DNA of 64,000 nucleotides, taken from positions 124,001 through 188,000 of the forward strand of contig NZ_CP014162.1 in NCBI RefSeq assembly GCF_001543205.1, read 5' to 3'. Position numbers and translations under genes: made by a program. The notes below the pieces were generated by a model that saw nothing but the letters and a program-made list of their open reading frames with translations, had not been told where the DNA came from and made no database searches. The stretch is from Aerococcus urinaeequi (GTDB lineage: Bacteria; Bacillota; Bacilli; Lactobacillales; Aerococcaceae). Shown piece by piece: positions 27,201 through 35,679 of the stretch; positions within the stretch are counted from its first letter, which is position 1; the number at the start of each line of letters is the position of its first letter.

Positions 27201-27644
27201 ATGAAAATCTTTATCGACGGTGACGGTAGTCCCACTAAACAAGAAACTATTCAATTGGCGAAAAAATATGATTTACCAGTCGTTTTAGTAACCTCGATTG
27301 ACCATTTTTCAAAAAAGCCAGTCGCTGACCACGTGGAAACAGTCTATGTGGAAAGAGGTGCTGACTCGGCCGATTTTAAAATCCTATCCATGATCAGTGC
27401 CGGGGATATTGTGGTCACCCAAGATTACGGCCTAGCGTCATTAGCTCTGGCAAAAGCGACGGTCATCCACCATTCTGGCATGATTTATACCGACATGAAT
27501 ATCGACCAACTGCTCCGCCAGCGGTATGAAAGTCAACAGATGCGAAAAGCCAAGATGCGGACGAAGGGGCCTAAACCCTTTACTGCAGAAGACCGTCATC
27601 ATTTTATTCAAGCCCTAGACAAGATTATTCAAGACCGCCTCTAA
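27201..27644 (+). CDS. UPF0178 (YaiI/YqxD) family protein
   Basis: A 147-residue UPF0178 protein with the family's PIN-like fold: IFIDGDGSPTKQE at the N-terminus and the acidic GADSADFKIL and TQDYGLA blocks contributing the metal cluster. RKAKMRTKGPKPFTAEDRHHF closes the protein. It is a predicted nuclease of unknown biology. ATG at 27201 has AAAGG 9 bases upstream. It converges on the DUF503 gene with only 4 bases between the stops. Confidence 0.88.
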   Translation: MKIFIDGDGSPTKQETIQLAKKYDLPVVLVTSIDHFSKKPVADHVETVYVERGADSADFKILSMISAGDIVVTQDYGLASLALAKATVIHHSGMIYTDMNIDQLLRQRYESQQMRKAKMRTKGPKPFTAEDRHHFIQALDKIIQDRL

Positions 27645-27648
27645 AAAG

Positions 27649-27924
27649 CTATTCATACCAATCTTGTTGGATGACTTCAATTGGATAGTTGGCTTCACAA
27701 AAGTCAACAGCTTGATTGAGCATCTTCTCCGCAAAACCGTATGAATTTGACACAATACCCATGCCAAGAATAGCCTGGTTGATGACGTCTTGGTCTCCAG
27801 TTTCTGCAACTGAAACACCGTATTTGGCGGATACTTTTTTCATCATACTTTGTAGGATTCGGCGTTTGTCTTTCAGCGAATCGCTAGCAAATGTAAATGT
27901 AATTTCCAATCCTAGTAAAATCAT
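27649..27924 (-). CDS. DUF503 (YlxP) family protein
   Basis: A 91-residue YlxP-like protein. LGLEITFTFASDSLKDKRRILQSM (from residue 3) is the family N-terminal signature. In many Firmicutes ylxP lies in the nusA-infB-rbfA operon; here it stands alone, an unusual location. I prefer ATG 27924 (AGGTG 6 bases upstream); a GTG three codons earlier is possible. The function is unknown, probably linked to ribosome assembly in its usual context. Confidence 0.85.
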   Translation of the reverse strand: MILLGLEITFTFASDSLKDKRRILQSMMKKVSAKYGVSVAETGDQDVINQAILGMGIVSNSYGFAEKMLNQAVDFCEANYPIEVIQQDWYE

Positions 27925-28057
27925 GTCACACACCTACCCCTTTTTCCTAAATTTTCTCATACTATTTCCGGGTGTCAACTGTTTGAATTAAAAGCCTTTA
28001 TGCCTTATAGTGAAAGTAAGAATCGATTGTATAATTAAATGTTGAAAGGAAGATTCC

Positions 28058-29017
28058 ATGAAGATTGCTTTACTAGAACCATTACGCGTACCAGAAGCCC
28101 GCATTGACGAATTGGCCCAACCGCTGATTGACGCGGGTCATGAATTTACCTATTACCCTGACAAAACGACTGATCCAAACGAACTTTATGAACGGTCTAA
28201 AGACGCTGATATTGTCATGATTGCCAATAATCCCTACCCGGCTGAAGTGATCGAGCGTTTAGAAAACACAAAATTTATCAACGTCGCCTTCACTGGTTTC
28301 GACCATGTTAACAGCAAAGCAAGTAAGGATAAAGGGATCGCCATCGCCAATGCTTCAGGATATGCAACAACAGCGGTTGCTGAATTGGCTTTAGGTTTGA
28401 CTTTAGACCTATTCCGCGCCATCACAAAGGGTAACGACGACATCCGTAATGCCAACTTTCCAGGTCCCTTCCAAGGTCGTGAAATCAAAGGGAAAACGGT
28501 TGGTATCGTCGGTACTGGTCATATCGGACTTGAAACGGCCAAATTATTCAAAGCTTTTGGCGCTAATTTAATCGGATACAACCGGTCTGAAAAGCAGGAA
28601 GCCAAAGACTTAGGCGTAGAATTAGTTGAACTGGATGAATTATTGCAAAGGGCAGATATTGTTTCAGTTCATTTACCTCTAAATGATGAAACAAGACACT
28701 TGTTAAATAAAGACAAATTAAGCTTGATGAAAGAATCTGCTGTGATCATTAACGTTGCCCGCGGGCCGATTATTGATGATGCAGCCTTAGCAGACTTATT
28801 AAATGAAGGCAAAATAGCCGGCGCTGGGATTGACGTCTTTGACGGTGAACCGCCATTGCCTGCTGACTACCCATTATTATCGGCTAAGAATGCTATTTTG
28901 ACACCACATGTTGGTTTCTTATCTGACGAAGCCATGGAATTAAGAGCGCAAATTGCTTTTGAAAACACCAAAGCATTTATCGACGGTAAACCACAAAACA
29001 TCGTTCAAGAAGCCTAG
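28058..29017 (+). CDS. D-2-hydroxyacid dehydrogenase
   Basis: A 319-residue NAD-dependent D-2-hydroxyacid dehydrogenase, most like phosphoglycerate dehydrogenase or glyoxylate/hydroxypyruvate reductase. The Rossmann motif GIVGTGHIGLETAK (about 149-162) and catalytic residues Arg in VARGP, Glu in DGEPP and His in TPHVG are in place. It oxidises or reduces 2-keto acids, but the substrate is uncertain. AAAGGA lies 7 bases before ATG 28058. No serine-pathway neighbours (serC, serB) are present, which argues against a dedicated serine role. Confidence 0.9.
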   Translation: MKIALLEPLRVPEARIDELAQPLIDAGHEFTYYPDKTTDPNELYERSKDADIVMIANNPYPAEVIERLENTKFINVAFTGFDHVNSKASKDKGIAIANASGYATTAVAELALGLTLDLFRAITKGNDDIRNANFPGPFQGREIKGKTVGIVGTGHIGLETAKLFKAFGANLIGYNRSEKQEAKDLGVELVELDELLQRADIVSVHLPLNDETRHLLNKDKLSLMKESAVIINVARGPIIDDAALADLLNEGKIAGAGIDVFDGEPPLPADYPLLSAKNAILTPHVGFLSDEAMELRAQIAFENTKAFIDGKPQNIVQEA

Positions 29018-29035
29018 TTTCCATCAACTTAAATC

Positions 29036-29080
29036 AAAAAAAAAATCCAGGTTGCCCGGTTAAAGGTGCCTGGATTTTTG
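29036..29080. terminator. Bidirectional terminator between the dehydrogenase and the amino-acid ABC gene
   Basis: AATCCAGG pairs with CCTGGATT around a GC-containing loop, with T-runs on both strands. Confidence 0.88.
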
Positions 29081-29100
29081 GTATGATTAACGTTTATTTA

Positions 29101-31287
29101 TTAGCGTGTAGTTCTTGAACCTACATAACGTTTTTCAATATAGTTTGATAGTTTAGTTAGGATCGTAATGATGATGATGTACATCAAACCAACAATCAAC
29201 CACATGCTACCTGATTGGTAAGTGCGGGCGATGATGATACGACCTGTTTGCGTCAATTCTACGATACCAATTACGGATAGGATTGACGTATCTTTCAAGG
29301 TAATAACGAACTGGTTAATGAATGACGGTACCATCACTTTTACTGCCTGTGGCAAGATGATGCGACGCATTGTTTGACCGTTTGTTAAACCTAGACTTCT
29401 TGCTGCTTCAGTTTGACCAGTATCAATGGCTTGGATACCACCACGAACGATTTCACCCATGTAGGCTGCTGCATTAAGTGAAAGGGTTAAGATACCCGCC
29501 AAGTTACTTGAAATGGTAATGTTAAACATTTGCGGAATACCGAAGTAGATGAAGAATGACATTACAATTAGTGGTAACCCACGCATGATGTCGATATATA
29601 CTGTCGCAATTCCTGATAGCACAACGTTACCACTTGTACGCATCAATCCTAAGAAAATACCTAATATTGTCGCAATTACTAATGATACGATAGCTAAGTA
29701 AACAGTTGTTCCTAAACCTGATAATAAGGCTGGGAAGTTGTTGGCTAATTGAGCTAAGAAGCCGTTAGAAGAACTTGTTTCGCCTTCTTCAGAATCACCC
29801 AAGTATTTACCAACGATTTCATCGTACTCGCCAGATTCTTGAATAGCCGCTAGTCCGTCATTGAACATTTGTAGTAATTCTTGGTTTTCACCAGCTAAAA
29901 CAGCAAACCCATAAGATACTGGTTCTAATTGGTCACCAATAATTTTAAGGTTCAAACCACCAGAGTTAATCGCGTAAGCCATTACTGGATAATCTTCTAC
30001 CGCTGCCGATGAGTTACCAGAAATAACATCTTGGTACATGTTAGAAGAGTCATCAAATGTCGTTACGGTAAAACCGTATTCGTCGGCCATTGATTGGGCA
30101 ATTGTTGCCCCTTGCGTACCCGTTTTAACGGCAACATTTTGCCCTTCTAAGTCTTCATATGATTCAATATCTGAATCCGCTAAAACAGCGAATGTTGTCC
30201 CTGAATCAAAATACGGTTCTGAGAAGTCAAATGTTTGTTTACGTTCTTCTGTAATTGACATACCAGCGATTACGGCATCTGCTTGTTGGGTCTCAACCGC
30301 TTGAACCGCCGCATCAAAGCCTAATGATTTCAGCTCGTAGTTGAAACCTTGGTTAGCTGCAATAGCATCCAATAATTCAACATCGATCCCAGTGAAGTCA
30401 CCATTTTCGTCTACGAATTCAAATGGTGCAAAAGTTGTATCGGTTGCAATTGTGTAAGTTTCACCTGAACCAGCTGCTGGTGTTTCTGATGAAGAAGATG
30501 TTTCTTCTTGACTAGCACCGTATTCAGCTAAAATGTCATCATATTCACCTGAAGCCTTGATGTTTTCAAGACCGGCGTTGAACATTTCAAGTAATTCAGC
30601 ATTTTGGCTACCTAATACAGCAAATCCATAAGGCGCTTCTTCAAAATTGTCACCAATGAATCGTAAGTTTAAACCACCTGATTCGATAGCGTAACCCATT
30701 ACTGGATAATCTTCTACCGCTGCTGCTGAGTTACCAGAAATAACATCTTGGTACATGTTTGGCGAGTCATCGAAAGTATTCACTGTAAAACCGTATTGGT
30801 CCGCTAAGTCGGCTGCGATGGTTGCCCCTTGCGTTCCTGTTTTGACAGCAACAGATTGACCTTCTAAATCTTCTAATGATTGGTATTCAGAATCGTCTAA
30901 TACCGCAAAAGCAGTACCTGATTCATAATATGGTTTTGAGAAGTCAAAGGTTTGTTGACGTTCTTCAGTAATTGACATACCAGCGATTACCGCGTCTGCT
31001 TGACCTGTTTCAACAGCTTGAACCGCTGCATCGAAACCTAATGAACGTAATTCATAATCGAATCCTTGGTCTTCAGCGATTGCTGCTAAAATATCTACAT
31101 CGATCCCAACAAATTCACCTGAATCATCTACGAATTCAAAAGGTGCAAAAGTTGTATCAGTTGCAATAATATAAGTTTCGTCATTACCTGTTTCAGTTGC
31201 TTCAACTTTACCAGGTGCGATTGAAAATAATAGAGTAAGCAAACTTACAATAAATACGGAAAATGATAGCTTTTTATGCTTCATCAT
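29101..31287 (-). CDS. GlnP-like ABC transporter: two tandem binding domains fused to permease
   Basis: A 728-residue fusion: signal segment (about 7-30), binding domain 1 (about 37-256), linker, binding domain 2 (about 276-497), then a permease domain (about 510-725) with five membrane spans and EAA loop ARSLGLTNGQTMRRIILPQA. The two binding domains are near copies (identical ATDTTFAPFEFVD starts, period 239 residues), like SBD1 and SBD2 of Lactococcus GlnP, which bind asparagine/glutamine and glutamine/glutamate. No ATPase gene adjoins it, unlike glnPQ. The partner may be encoded elsewhere or be the ATPase at 16951. The start has GAGGG 6 bases upstream. Confidence 0.92.
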   Translation of the reverse strand: MMKHKKLSFSVFIVSLLTLLFSIAPGKVEATETGNDETYIIATDTTFAPFEFVDDSGEFVGIDVDILAAIAEDQGFDYELRSLGFDAAVQAVETGQADAVIAGMSITEERQQTFDFSKPYYESGTAFAVLDDSEYQSLEDLEGQSVAVKTGTQGATIAADLADQYGFTVNTFDDSPNMYQDVISGNSAAAVEDYPVMGYAIESGGLNLRFIGDNFEEAPYGFAVLGSQNAELLEMFNAGLENIKASGEYDDILAEYGASQEETSSSSETPAAGSGETYTIATDTTFAPFEFVDENGDFTGIDVELLDAIAANQGFNYELKSLGFDAAVQAVETQQADAVIAGMSITEERKQTFDFSEPYFDSGTTFAVLADSDIESYEDLEGQNVAVKTGTQGATIAQSMADEYGFTVTTFDDSSNMYQDVISGNSSAAVEDYPVMAYAINSGGLNLKIIGDQLEPVSYGFAVLAGENQELLQMFNDGLAAIQESGEYDEIVGKYLGDSEEGETSSSNGFLAQLANNFPALLSGLGTTVYLAIVSLVIATILGIFLGLMRTSGNVVLSGIATVYIDIMRGLPLIVMSFFIYFGIPQMFNITISSNLAGILTLSLNAAAYMGEIVRGGIQAIDTGQTEAARSLGLTNGQTMRRIILPQAVKVMVPSFINQFVITLKDTSILSVIGIVELTQTGRIIIARTYQSGSMWLIVGLMYIIIITILTKLSNYIEKRYVGSRTTR
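29800..30462 (-). repeat. Second copy of the binding-domain repeat within the GlnP-like gene
   Basis: Encodes binding domain 2. It repeats the segment 30517-31179 with a period of 717 bases, visible as long shared protein blocks (IATDTTFAPFEFVD, SLGFDAAVQAVET, ADAVIAGMSITEER). It is an intragenic tandem duplication that has diverged moderately. Confidence 0.85.
30517..31179 (-). repeat. First copy of the binding-domain repeat within the GlnP-like gene
   Basis: Encodes binding domain 1, paired with 29800-30462. Long conserved DNA stretches make recombination between copies possible. Confidence 0.85.
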
Positions 31288-31558
31288 GTCTTTCCCTCAC
31301 TTCTTTCTTCATATGTTTTTAATGCTTTCACAAGATAGTTACAAGTATACCTTGAAATTCTCGAAAAAGAAAAGGAAATATCACGCAAAATGTTAGATTT
31401 TCTCACATATTTAGATCAAACTTGTCTAATTACTCACACGCCCTATTTTGTTATACCCAATCGCTTTTTTTCGCAAAATAAACATAGATGTGTAAAATAG
31501 GATTAAATCATAGAATTAAATCGAAGGATGAAAATATAAAAGAAAGTGATGTTGTGTT

Positions 31559-32041
31559 ATGGCAAAAGCTAAAAAAACCAATGTAATCCGTAAATTAGAC
31601 CAACAAAAAATTCCCTATACAGAAATGACCCTTCCTGAAGATTTCAAGCCCCGTTCTAGTGAAGATGTTGCTGAAATCCTTGGCATTAATCCAGATCAAC
31701 AATTCAAAACGCTAGTCACAAACGGAAAATCAAAAGACCACTATGTCTTCCTAGTCCCTGTTAACCATGAGTTAGATCTAAAATTAGCCGCTGCTGCCGT
31801 TGGCGAGAAGAATATTCATATGATTGCTCAGAAAGATCTTGAACCCTTAACTGGCTACATTCACGGTGGGTGTTCTCCAATTGGTATGAAGAAGGCCTTC
31901 CCAACCATTATTGATGCCTCCGCTCAAAATTATGAGACCATTATTTTTTCAGCCGGAAAACGCGGTTTCCTAGTTGAAGCACCCGTAAATGATCTGGAAA
32001 AAGTGATTGCCCAATTAGATTTTGCCGACATTCTGGCCTAA
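31559..32041 (+). CDS. ybaK: Cys-tRNA(Pro) deacylase YbaK
   Basis: A 160-residue YbaK/EbsC protein that hydrolyses mischarged Cys-tRNA(Pro) in trans. The family core is recognisable: FKTLVTNG, the conserved lysine-containing stretch, GGCSPIGMKKAFPTIID and FSAGKRGFLVE. The gene stands alone, with the upstream 270 bases holding its promoter. The ribosome site before ATG 31559 (GAAAGTGATG) is weak. Confidence 0.92.
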   Translation: MAKAKKTNVIRKLDQQKIPYTEMTLPEDFKPRSSEDVAEILGINPDQQFKTLVTNGKSKDHYVFLVPVNHELDLKLAAAAVGEKNIHMIAQKDLEPLTGYIHGGCSPIGMKKAFPTIIDASAQNYETIIFSAGKRGFLVEAPVNDLEKVIAQLDFADILA

Positions 32042-32075
32042 AAAAACTAGCCAAGAGGAACCCAGCTAGTTTTTC
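32041..32075. terminator. Bidirectional terminator after ybaK
   Basis: AAAAACTAGC pairs with GCTAGTTTTT. T-runs lie on both strands, serving ybaK and the converging yccF gene. Confidence 0.85.
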
Positions 32076-32090
32076 CCTATATTTATTCTA

Positions 32091-32483
32091 CTATCTTATA
32101 TCCATGTAAAGTGTATTTGACGGTACAATTCGCGCACCAAATGGCACTAGGGATAGTAAGGCTAGTTTAAAATGTTGTTTGGCGAATGGGATACCGATAA
32201 TGGTAATGGCTAAAATAACCCCCATAAATAGGTGCATGACTGCTAATTCTAGACCACCAAAGATTAACCATAGAATATTCCATAGCAAGCCCCCAAAGCC
32301 ACTTTCCTCACGGACAACGTCTTTACCAAATGGCATTAATGATAATTTGGCAATTTTGAAACATTGTAGGCCTACGGGAATACCAACAATCGTGAGGCAC
32401 CATAGACAGCCGATAAAGAACCAAGAGATGGCAGAAATAAGCCCACCAAAAATCATCCAAATTAAATTTCCTAAACAACCCAT
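32091..32483 (-). CDS. YccF domain membrane protein
   Basis: A 130-residue YccF family protein made of two similar halves, each with two membrane helices and the motif (T)IVGIP or TIIGIPFAKQHFKLALLSL. The internal duplication (GIPVGLQCFKIAKLSLMPFG versus GIPFAKQHFKLALLSLVPFG) is plain. The function is unknown. AAAGG lies about 10 bases before ATG 32483. It is monocistronic and converges on ybaK. Confidence 0.88.
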   Translation of the reverse strand: MGCLGNLIWMIFGGLISAISWFFIGCLWCLTIVGIPVGLQCFKIAKLSLMPFGKDVVREESGFGGLLWNILWLIFGGLELAVMHLFMGVILAITIIGIPFAKQHFKLALLSLVPFGARIVPSNTLYMDIR

Positions 32484-32654
32484 GGGCGTTCATCCTTTCA
32501 TTTTCGTTTTCAATAGTTTATGGTTATAATATAACATAGATGAGTTTACTAGCCATCCGTCTTACGATGTAATTTTTAAGTTAAAAGTAATTGTAAGCGC
32601 TATATAACAGTCTAAAAAAGCTCGCTAGTAAAAAATACCAATTGGAGGATTTAC

Positions 32655-33464
32655 ATGAAAGATATTAAATTAATTGCCATTGATATGGACCACACCTTAC
32701 TGAATGATAAGGGTCAGCTCCCTGAGAACTTTACTGACCAGGTACACGCCTTAAAGGAAAAAGGCATCCAGGTGGCCATCGCATCCGGACGACCACTTTA
32801 TACATTGGTAGATATGTTCAGTCATATCGAAGACGATTTGATTTTCGTATCTGATAATGGTGCAGCCATTACCAAACAAGGAGAACAATTATTTAATTCA
32901 ATCATCGATCCAGATGACTACCACAAATTGATGGCCTTTACCCTTGAGCAAAATGAAGCAACTGGTATCCCTATCTTGTGTGCCCTAGACGCTGCCTACA
33001 TTTCAAAAGCCCATGATCAATATGATCAAATCTACCGGACATTCTATACCAATATTTACTATTTCGACGACTTCGCATCAGTAGATGCTGTTGCTAACAA
33101 ATTTACAGTGTACACACCAAATAACGATGCCGTTGACCAATATGCGGACATTTACGGTCCGGCTTTAAACAAACAATTCTCTGCCACAACATCCGGAAAA
33201 GAGTGGATTGATATTATGAACAAAAATATCGATAAAGGCCAAGGCATGTACCAACTGAGCAACTTACTCAATATCACCACTGACCAAATGATGGCTTTTG
33301 GTGATAACTATAATGACATTGAAATGTTGGCTGCAGTTAAATATTCATATGCCATGGAAAATGCCCATGACGATATTAAAGCACAAGCTAATTTTATCGC
33401 CCCATCTAATAACGATCTAGGTGTATCAAAAGTCATTCAAGACTTGTTAGACGGTAACTTATAA
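32655..33464 (+). CDS. Cof-type HAD hydrolase
   Basis: A 269-residue HAD phosphatase of the Cof/IIB group. Motif I is DMDHTLLND (about 10-18), motif II ASGRP (about 43-47), the late motif is GDNYNDIEML (about 217-226), and a cap domain lies between. The group dephosphorylates sugar phosphates and pyridoxal phosphate, so the specific substrate is unknown. A near-cre sequence (TTGTAAGCGCTATAT, 32591-32605) with one mismatch lies upstream. ATG 32655 has GGAGG 7 bases before it. Confidence 0.9.
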   Translation: MKDIKLIAIDMDHTLLNDKGQLPENFTDQVHALKEKGIQVAIASGRPLYTLVDMFSHIEDDLIFVSDNGAAITKQGEQLFNSIIDPDDYHKLMAFTLEQNEATGIPILCALDAAYISKAHDQYDQIYRTFYTNIYYFDDFASVDAVANKFTVYTPNNDAVDQYADIYGPALNKQFSATTSGKEWIDIMNKNIDKGQGMYQLSNLLNITTDQMMAFGDNYNDIEMLAAVKYSYAMENAHDDIKAQANFIAPSNNDLGVSKVIQDLLDGNL

Positions 33465-33473
33465 AAATAAAAT

Positions 33474-33527
33474 AAAAACACAGAAAATAGTTGAACCTCA
33501 CTTGGTCAGCCATTTTCTGTGTTTTTC
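33474..33527 (+). terminator. Terminator of the HAD gene
   Basis: AAAACACAGAAAAT pairs with ATTTTCTGTGTTTTT around a 23-base loop. Confidence 0.85.
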
Positions 33528-33566
33528 CCTCTATTTTGTTCTTCCTTATTCACCTGAAAACATCCA

Positions 33567-33698
33567 CTAAATGACGTAAGGGCCTTTAAACCTCCCGAAG
33601 ATTTCTGACCATTCTGTTACTTTGGTCCCTAATTTTTCATAAAAATTCAGCACTTCTTTTGAATGGGCAAAAATCAAATACGGGACAACTTGAACCAT
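33567..33698 (-). pseudogene. VOC/PhnB-like protein, N-terminal fragment
   Basis: The minus frame starts at ATG 33698 with AAAGGAG upstream and reads 43 codons: VPYLIFAHSKEVLNFYEKLG then TKVTEWSEIFG, followed by TAG. The pattern is the first strand and helix of a vicinal-oxygen-chelate (glyoxalase/PhnB) protein of about 140 residues, so it is truncated to one third. No continuation is readable in the other frames. It may still be translated, given the intact start. Confidence 0.6.
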
Positions 33699-33796
33699 CC
33701 AACCACTCCTTTTTGAAACTGACTGTAAAGTCTCTTTCAACACTTATAGTATATAGTGGAATGCAGCCCAAGTCCCCTGATACCCATTTTACGCAT

Positions 33797-33876
33797 AAAA
33801 AAAGAACAATCCCCACTTAAGCTAGCCTTCCTTCTATAGAAAGAACCGTAGTAAGCTGGTGATTGCCCTTTTTTAA
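33797..33876 (-). terminator. Terminator-like structure downstream of the second HAD gene
   Basis: Arms near AACAATCCCCACTTA and TAAGCTGGTGATTG pair imperfectly, and the minus strand continues in a TTTTTT run. The stem is long and mismatched, so it is only a candidate. Confidence 0.5.
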
Positions 33877-33879
33877 ACA

Positions 33880-34656
33880 TTAATCAAACAAGCCTAATTG
33901 TTCACAGGCTTTATAAATGCCGTCATTCCAGACTTCAGAAGTGATGATATCTGCAGTTTTCTTGACGTTATCGGTCCCATTACCCATGGCAACTGAGGTG
34001 CCAACCTTGGCCAACATTTCAAGATCGTTGTCGGCGTCACCGAAGGCATAAGTTTGTGAAATATCCATATTCAATATCTCAAGAACCCTGTCGATCCCGT
34101 TGGCTTTAGACACGTCGAATGGATAGATATCCAAATGAGTCGGACCCGTTTGAACGACTTTCAATTCAGTTAACCAGTCGCTCACAATCCGGATATTTTC
34201 AGTGGTTACGAGCATTTGAAGGACGTGTTCAGGATATTCACTATCATCCACAATCTTAAATGGTTCACCGTAATCTCTGGCATGAAAGACATTTGGTAGT
34301 AAATGAAGTCCTTTCTTGGTGTCAAAAAAGCCTGGCACATTGCGGGAACGCATCTCGTCAATCGTTCGTTCAACTAGTGCTTGGTCAATATAGTTTTGAT
34401 AAACTAGGTCATTTTCGATATGAACTGCCTGACCATTTGAAGTGATAAATGAATCAATCTTCAATAAGTCTCCCAAGTCCTGCGCACGATTCTTCCATCG
34501 CCCAGTCGCAATAATGGGTAGTACATTATTTGCTTTTAACTTTTCAATGGCTAAGTATGTTGAATCGGGCACTTGCTGTTCAATAGGTAAATGATACTTG
34601 CTCGAATCAAATAAGGTACCGTCGATATCAAAAAATGCCACTCGTTCAATCTTCAT
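33880..34656 (-). CDS. Cof-type HAD hydrolase
   Basis: A 258-residue HAD IIB phosphatase. Motif I is FDIDGTLFDSS (about 8-18), motif II ATGRW (about 47-51), the last motif GDADNDLEML. I place the start at ATG 34656 because AGGAGG lies 7 bases upstream; the longer frame to 34728 lacks a site. It precedes nothing co-directional within 70 bases except the Gfo/Idh/MocA gene upstream (stop at 34732), so it may be the last gene of the RpiR-oxidoreductase-HAD operon. The substrate is unknown. Confidence 0.88.
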   Translation of the reverse strand: MKIERVAFFDIDGTLFDSSKYHLPIEQQVPDSTYLAIEKLKANNVLPIIATGRWKNRAQDLGDLLKIDSFITSNGQAVHIENDLVYQNYIDQALVERTIDEMRSRNVPGFFDTKKGLHLLPNVFHARDYGEPFKIVDDSEYPEHVLQMLVTTENIRIVSDWLTELKVVQTGPTHLDIYPFDVSKANGIDRVLEILNMDISQTYAFGDADNDLEMLAKVGTSVAMGNGTDNVKKTADIITSEVWNDGIYKACEQLGLFD

Positions 34657-34731
34657 AGAAGAGCCTCCTGTAATTTTCTTACTTTCATTATAGCAGTTTA
34701 CGCTTTCATTTGATCTGAGTGATTGCATTTA

Positions 34732-35679
34732 CTAAAATATTTCTGCTTTCAATTGATCAATAATGGCTGCGAATTTCTTAGTATCCGCCATTGGCATCCG
34801 GTTGCTTTCTAATCTACCTGCTTTTAGATTGGCATGGACATGGGTAATTTCACCATAAAAATCATCGACAATATTTAAAATTTCATTATTTGTGATCTTA
34901 TCGTCTACAATTAAGTCAAATTTAGTTGGTCGGTGGAAGTCATAAAGCACAATTTCCCCTTTACTTCCTGAAATCACTGCTTTTGCGTCTGTTAATCGGT
35001 CAAAACCTGATTCTAGCACTGCTTCCTTACCGTTCACGTCAAATACAGCATTCACGTAAACTTCTACTTGACCATCATGTAACTTGTAATCCAAGTTTTT
35101 CAAGACAAATTCACCTGGCAAGATGTCTTCTAGCAAGGCAATGTTATAGACCCCCATATCCAGTAAACAGCCACCTTGACCTTTTTCAAAATGGTAAGAA
35201 GCATTGGATTCATCGAATTTTCGACATAAAGAAGTGGTTACCGTGTGGACTTCCCCAATTTCACCTTGTGCGACCAGCTCTTTCACCGCTTGATAAGCCG
35301 GTGTAAAGCGACTCTTCATGGCTTCCATAAAGAAAACGGGTTTAGCATTTAAAGCTGCTTCAATTTTTGAAACTTCAGCTTGGTCTATAGTCGCTGGTTT
35401 TTCACACAGAATGGCTTTGCCTGCTTGGATGGCTTTCAAGACCCAATCCAAATGGAATTTATGCGGTAAGGCAATGTAGACCGCGTCTACTTGGTCGTCG
35501 TCCAATAATGCTTGGTAAGACCCATAAGCCTTTTCACATGGATGGTTAGCTTTGAAAGTTTCAGCCTTTTCAATCGTCCGGTTGGCAACCGCGTATAATT
35601 CACCGTCAGTTACCTCCTCTAGACTATTCGCAAAACGGTTGGCAATATTTCCTGCGCCGATAATTCCCCACTTAATCAT
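34732..35679 (-). CDS. Gfo/Idh/MocA family oxidoreductase
   Basis: A 315-residue NAD(P)-dependent oxidoreductase. The Rossmann start GIIGAGNIANRFANSL and the EKP motif (ILCEKPATID, about 90-99) are intact, with the C-terminal alpha/beta domain following. The family acts on sugars, inositols and their derivatives; the substrate is unknown. Its ATG overlaps the stop of the RpiR regulator by 8 bases, so they are translationally coupled. Two paralogues lie divergently at 36750 and 37793. Confidence 0.92.
   Translation of the reverse strand: MIKWGIIGAGNIANRFANSLEEVTDGELYAVANRTIEKAETFKANHPCEKAYGSYQALLDDDQVDAVYIALPHKFHLDWVLKAIQAGKAILCEKPATIDQAEVSKIEAALNAKPVFFMEAMKSRFTPAYQAVKELVAQGEIGEVHTVTTSLCRKFDESNASYHFEKGQGGCLLDMGVYNIALLEDILPGEFVLKNLDYKLHDGQVEVYVNAVFDVNGKEAVLESGFDRLTDAKAVISGSKGEIVLYDFHRPTKFDLIVDDKITNNEILNIVDDFYGEITHVHANLKAGRLESNRMPMADTKKFAAIIDQLKAEIF

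Noticed and set aside
32591-32605. cre site candidate TTGTAAGCGCTATAT upstream of a HAD gene
   Set aside because: It breaks the consensus at the fixed C near the right end, so I noted it only within the HAD entry instead of calling a site.
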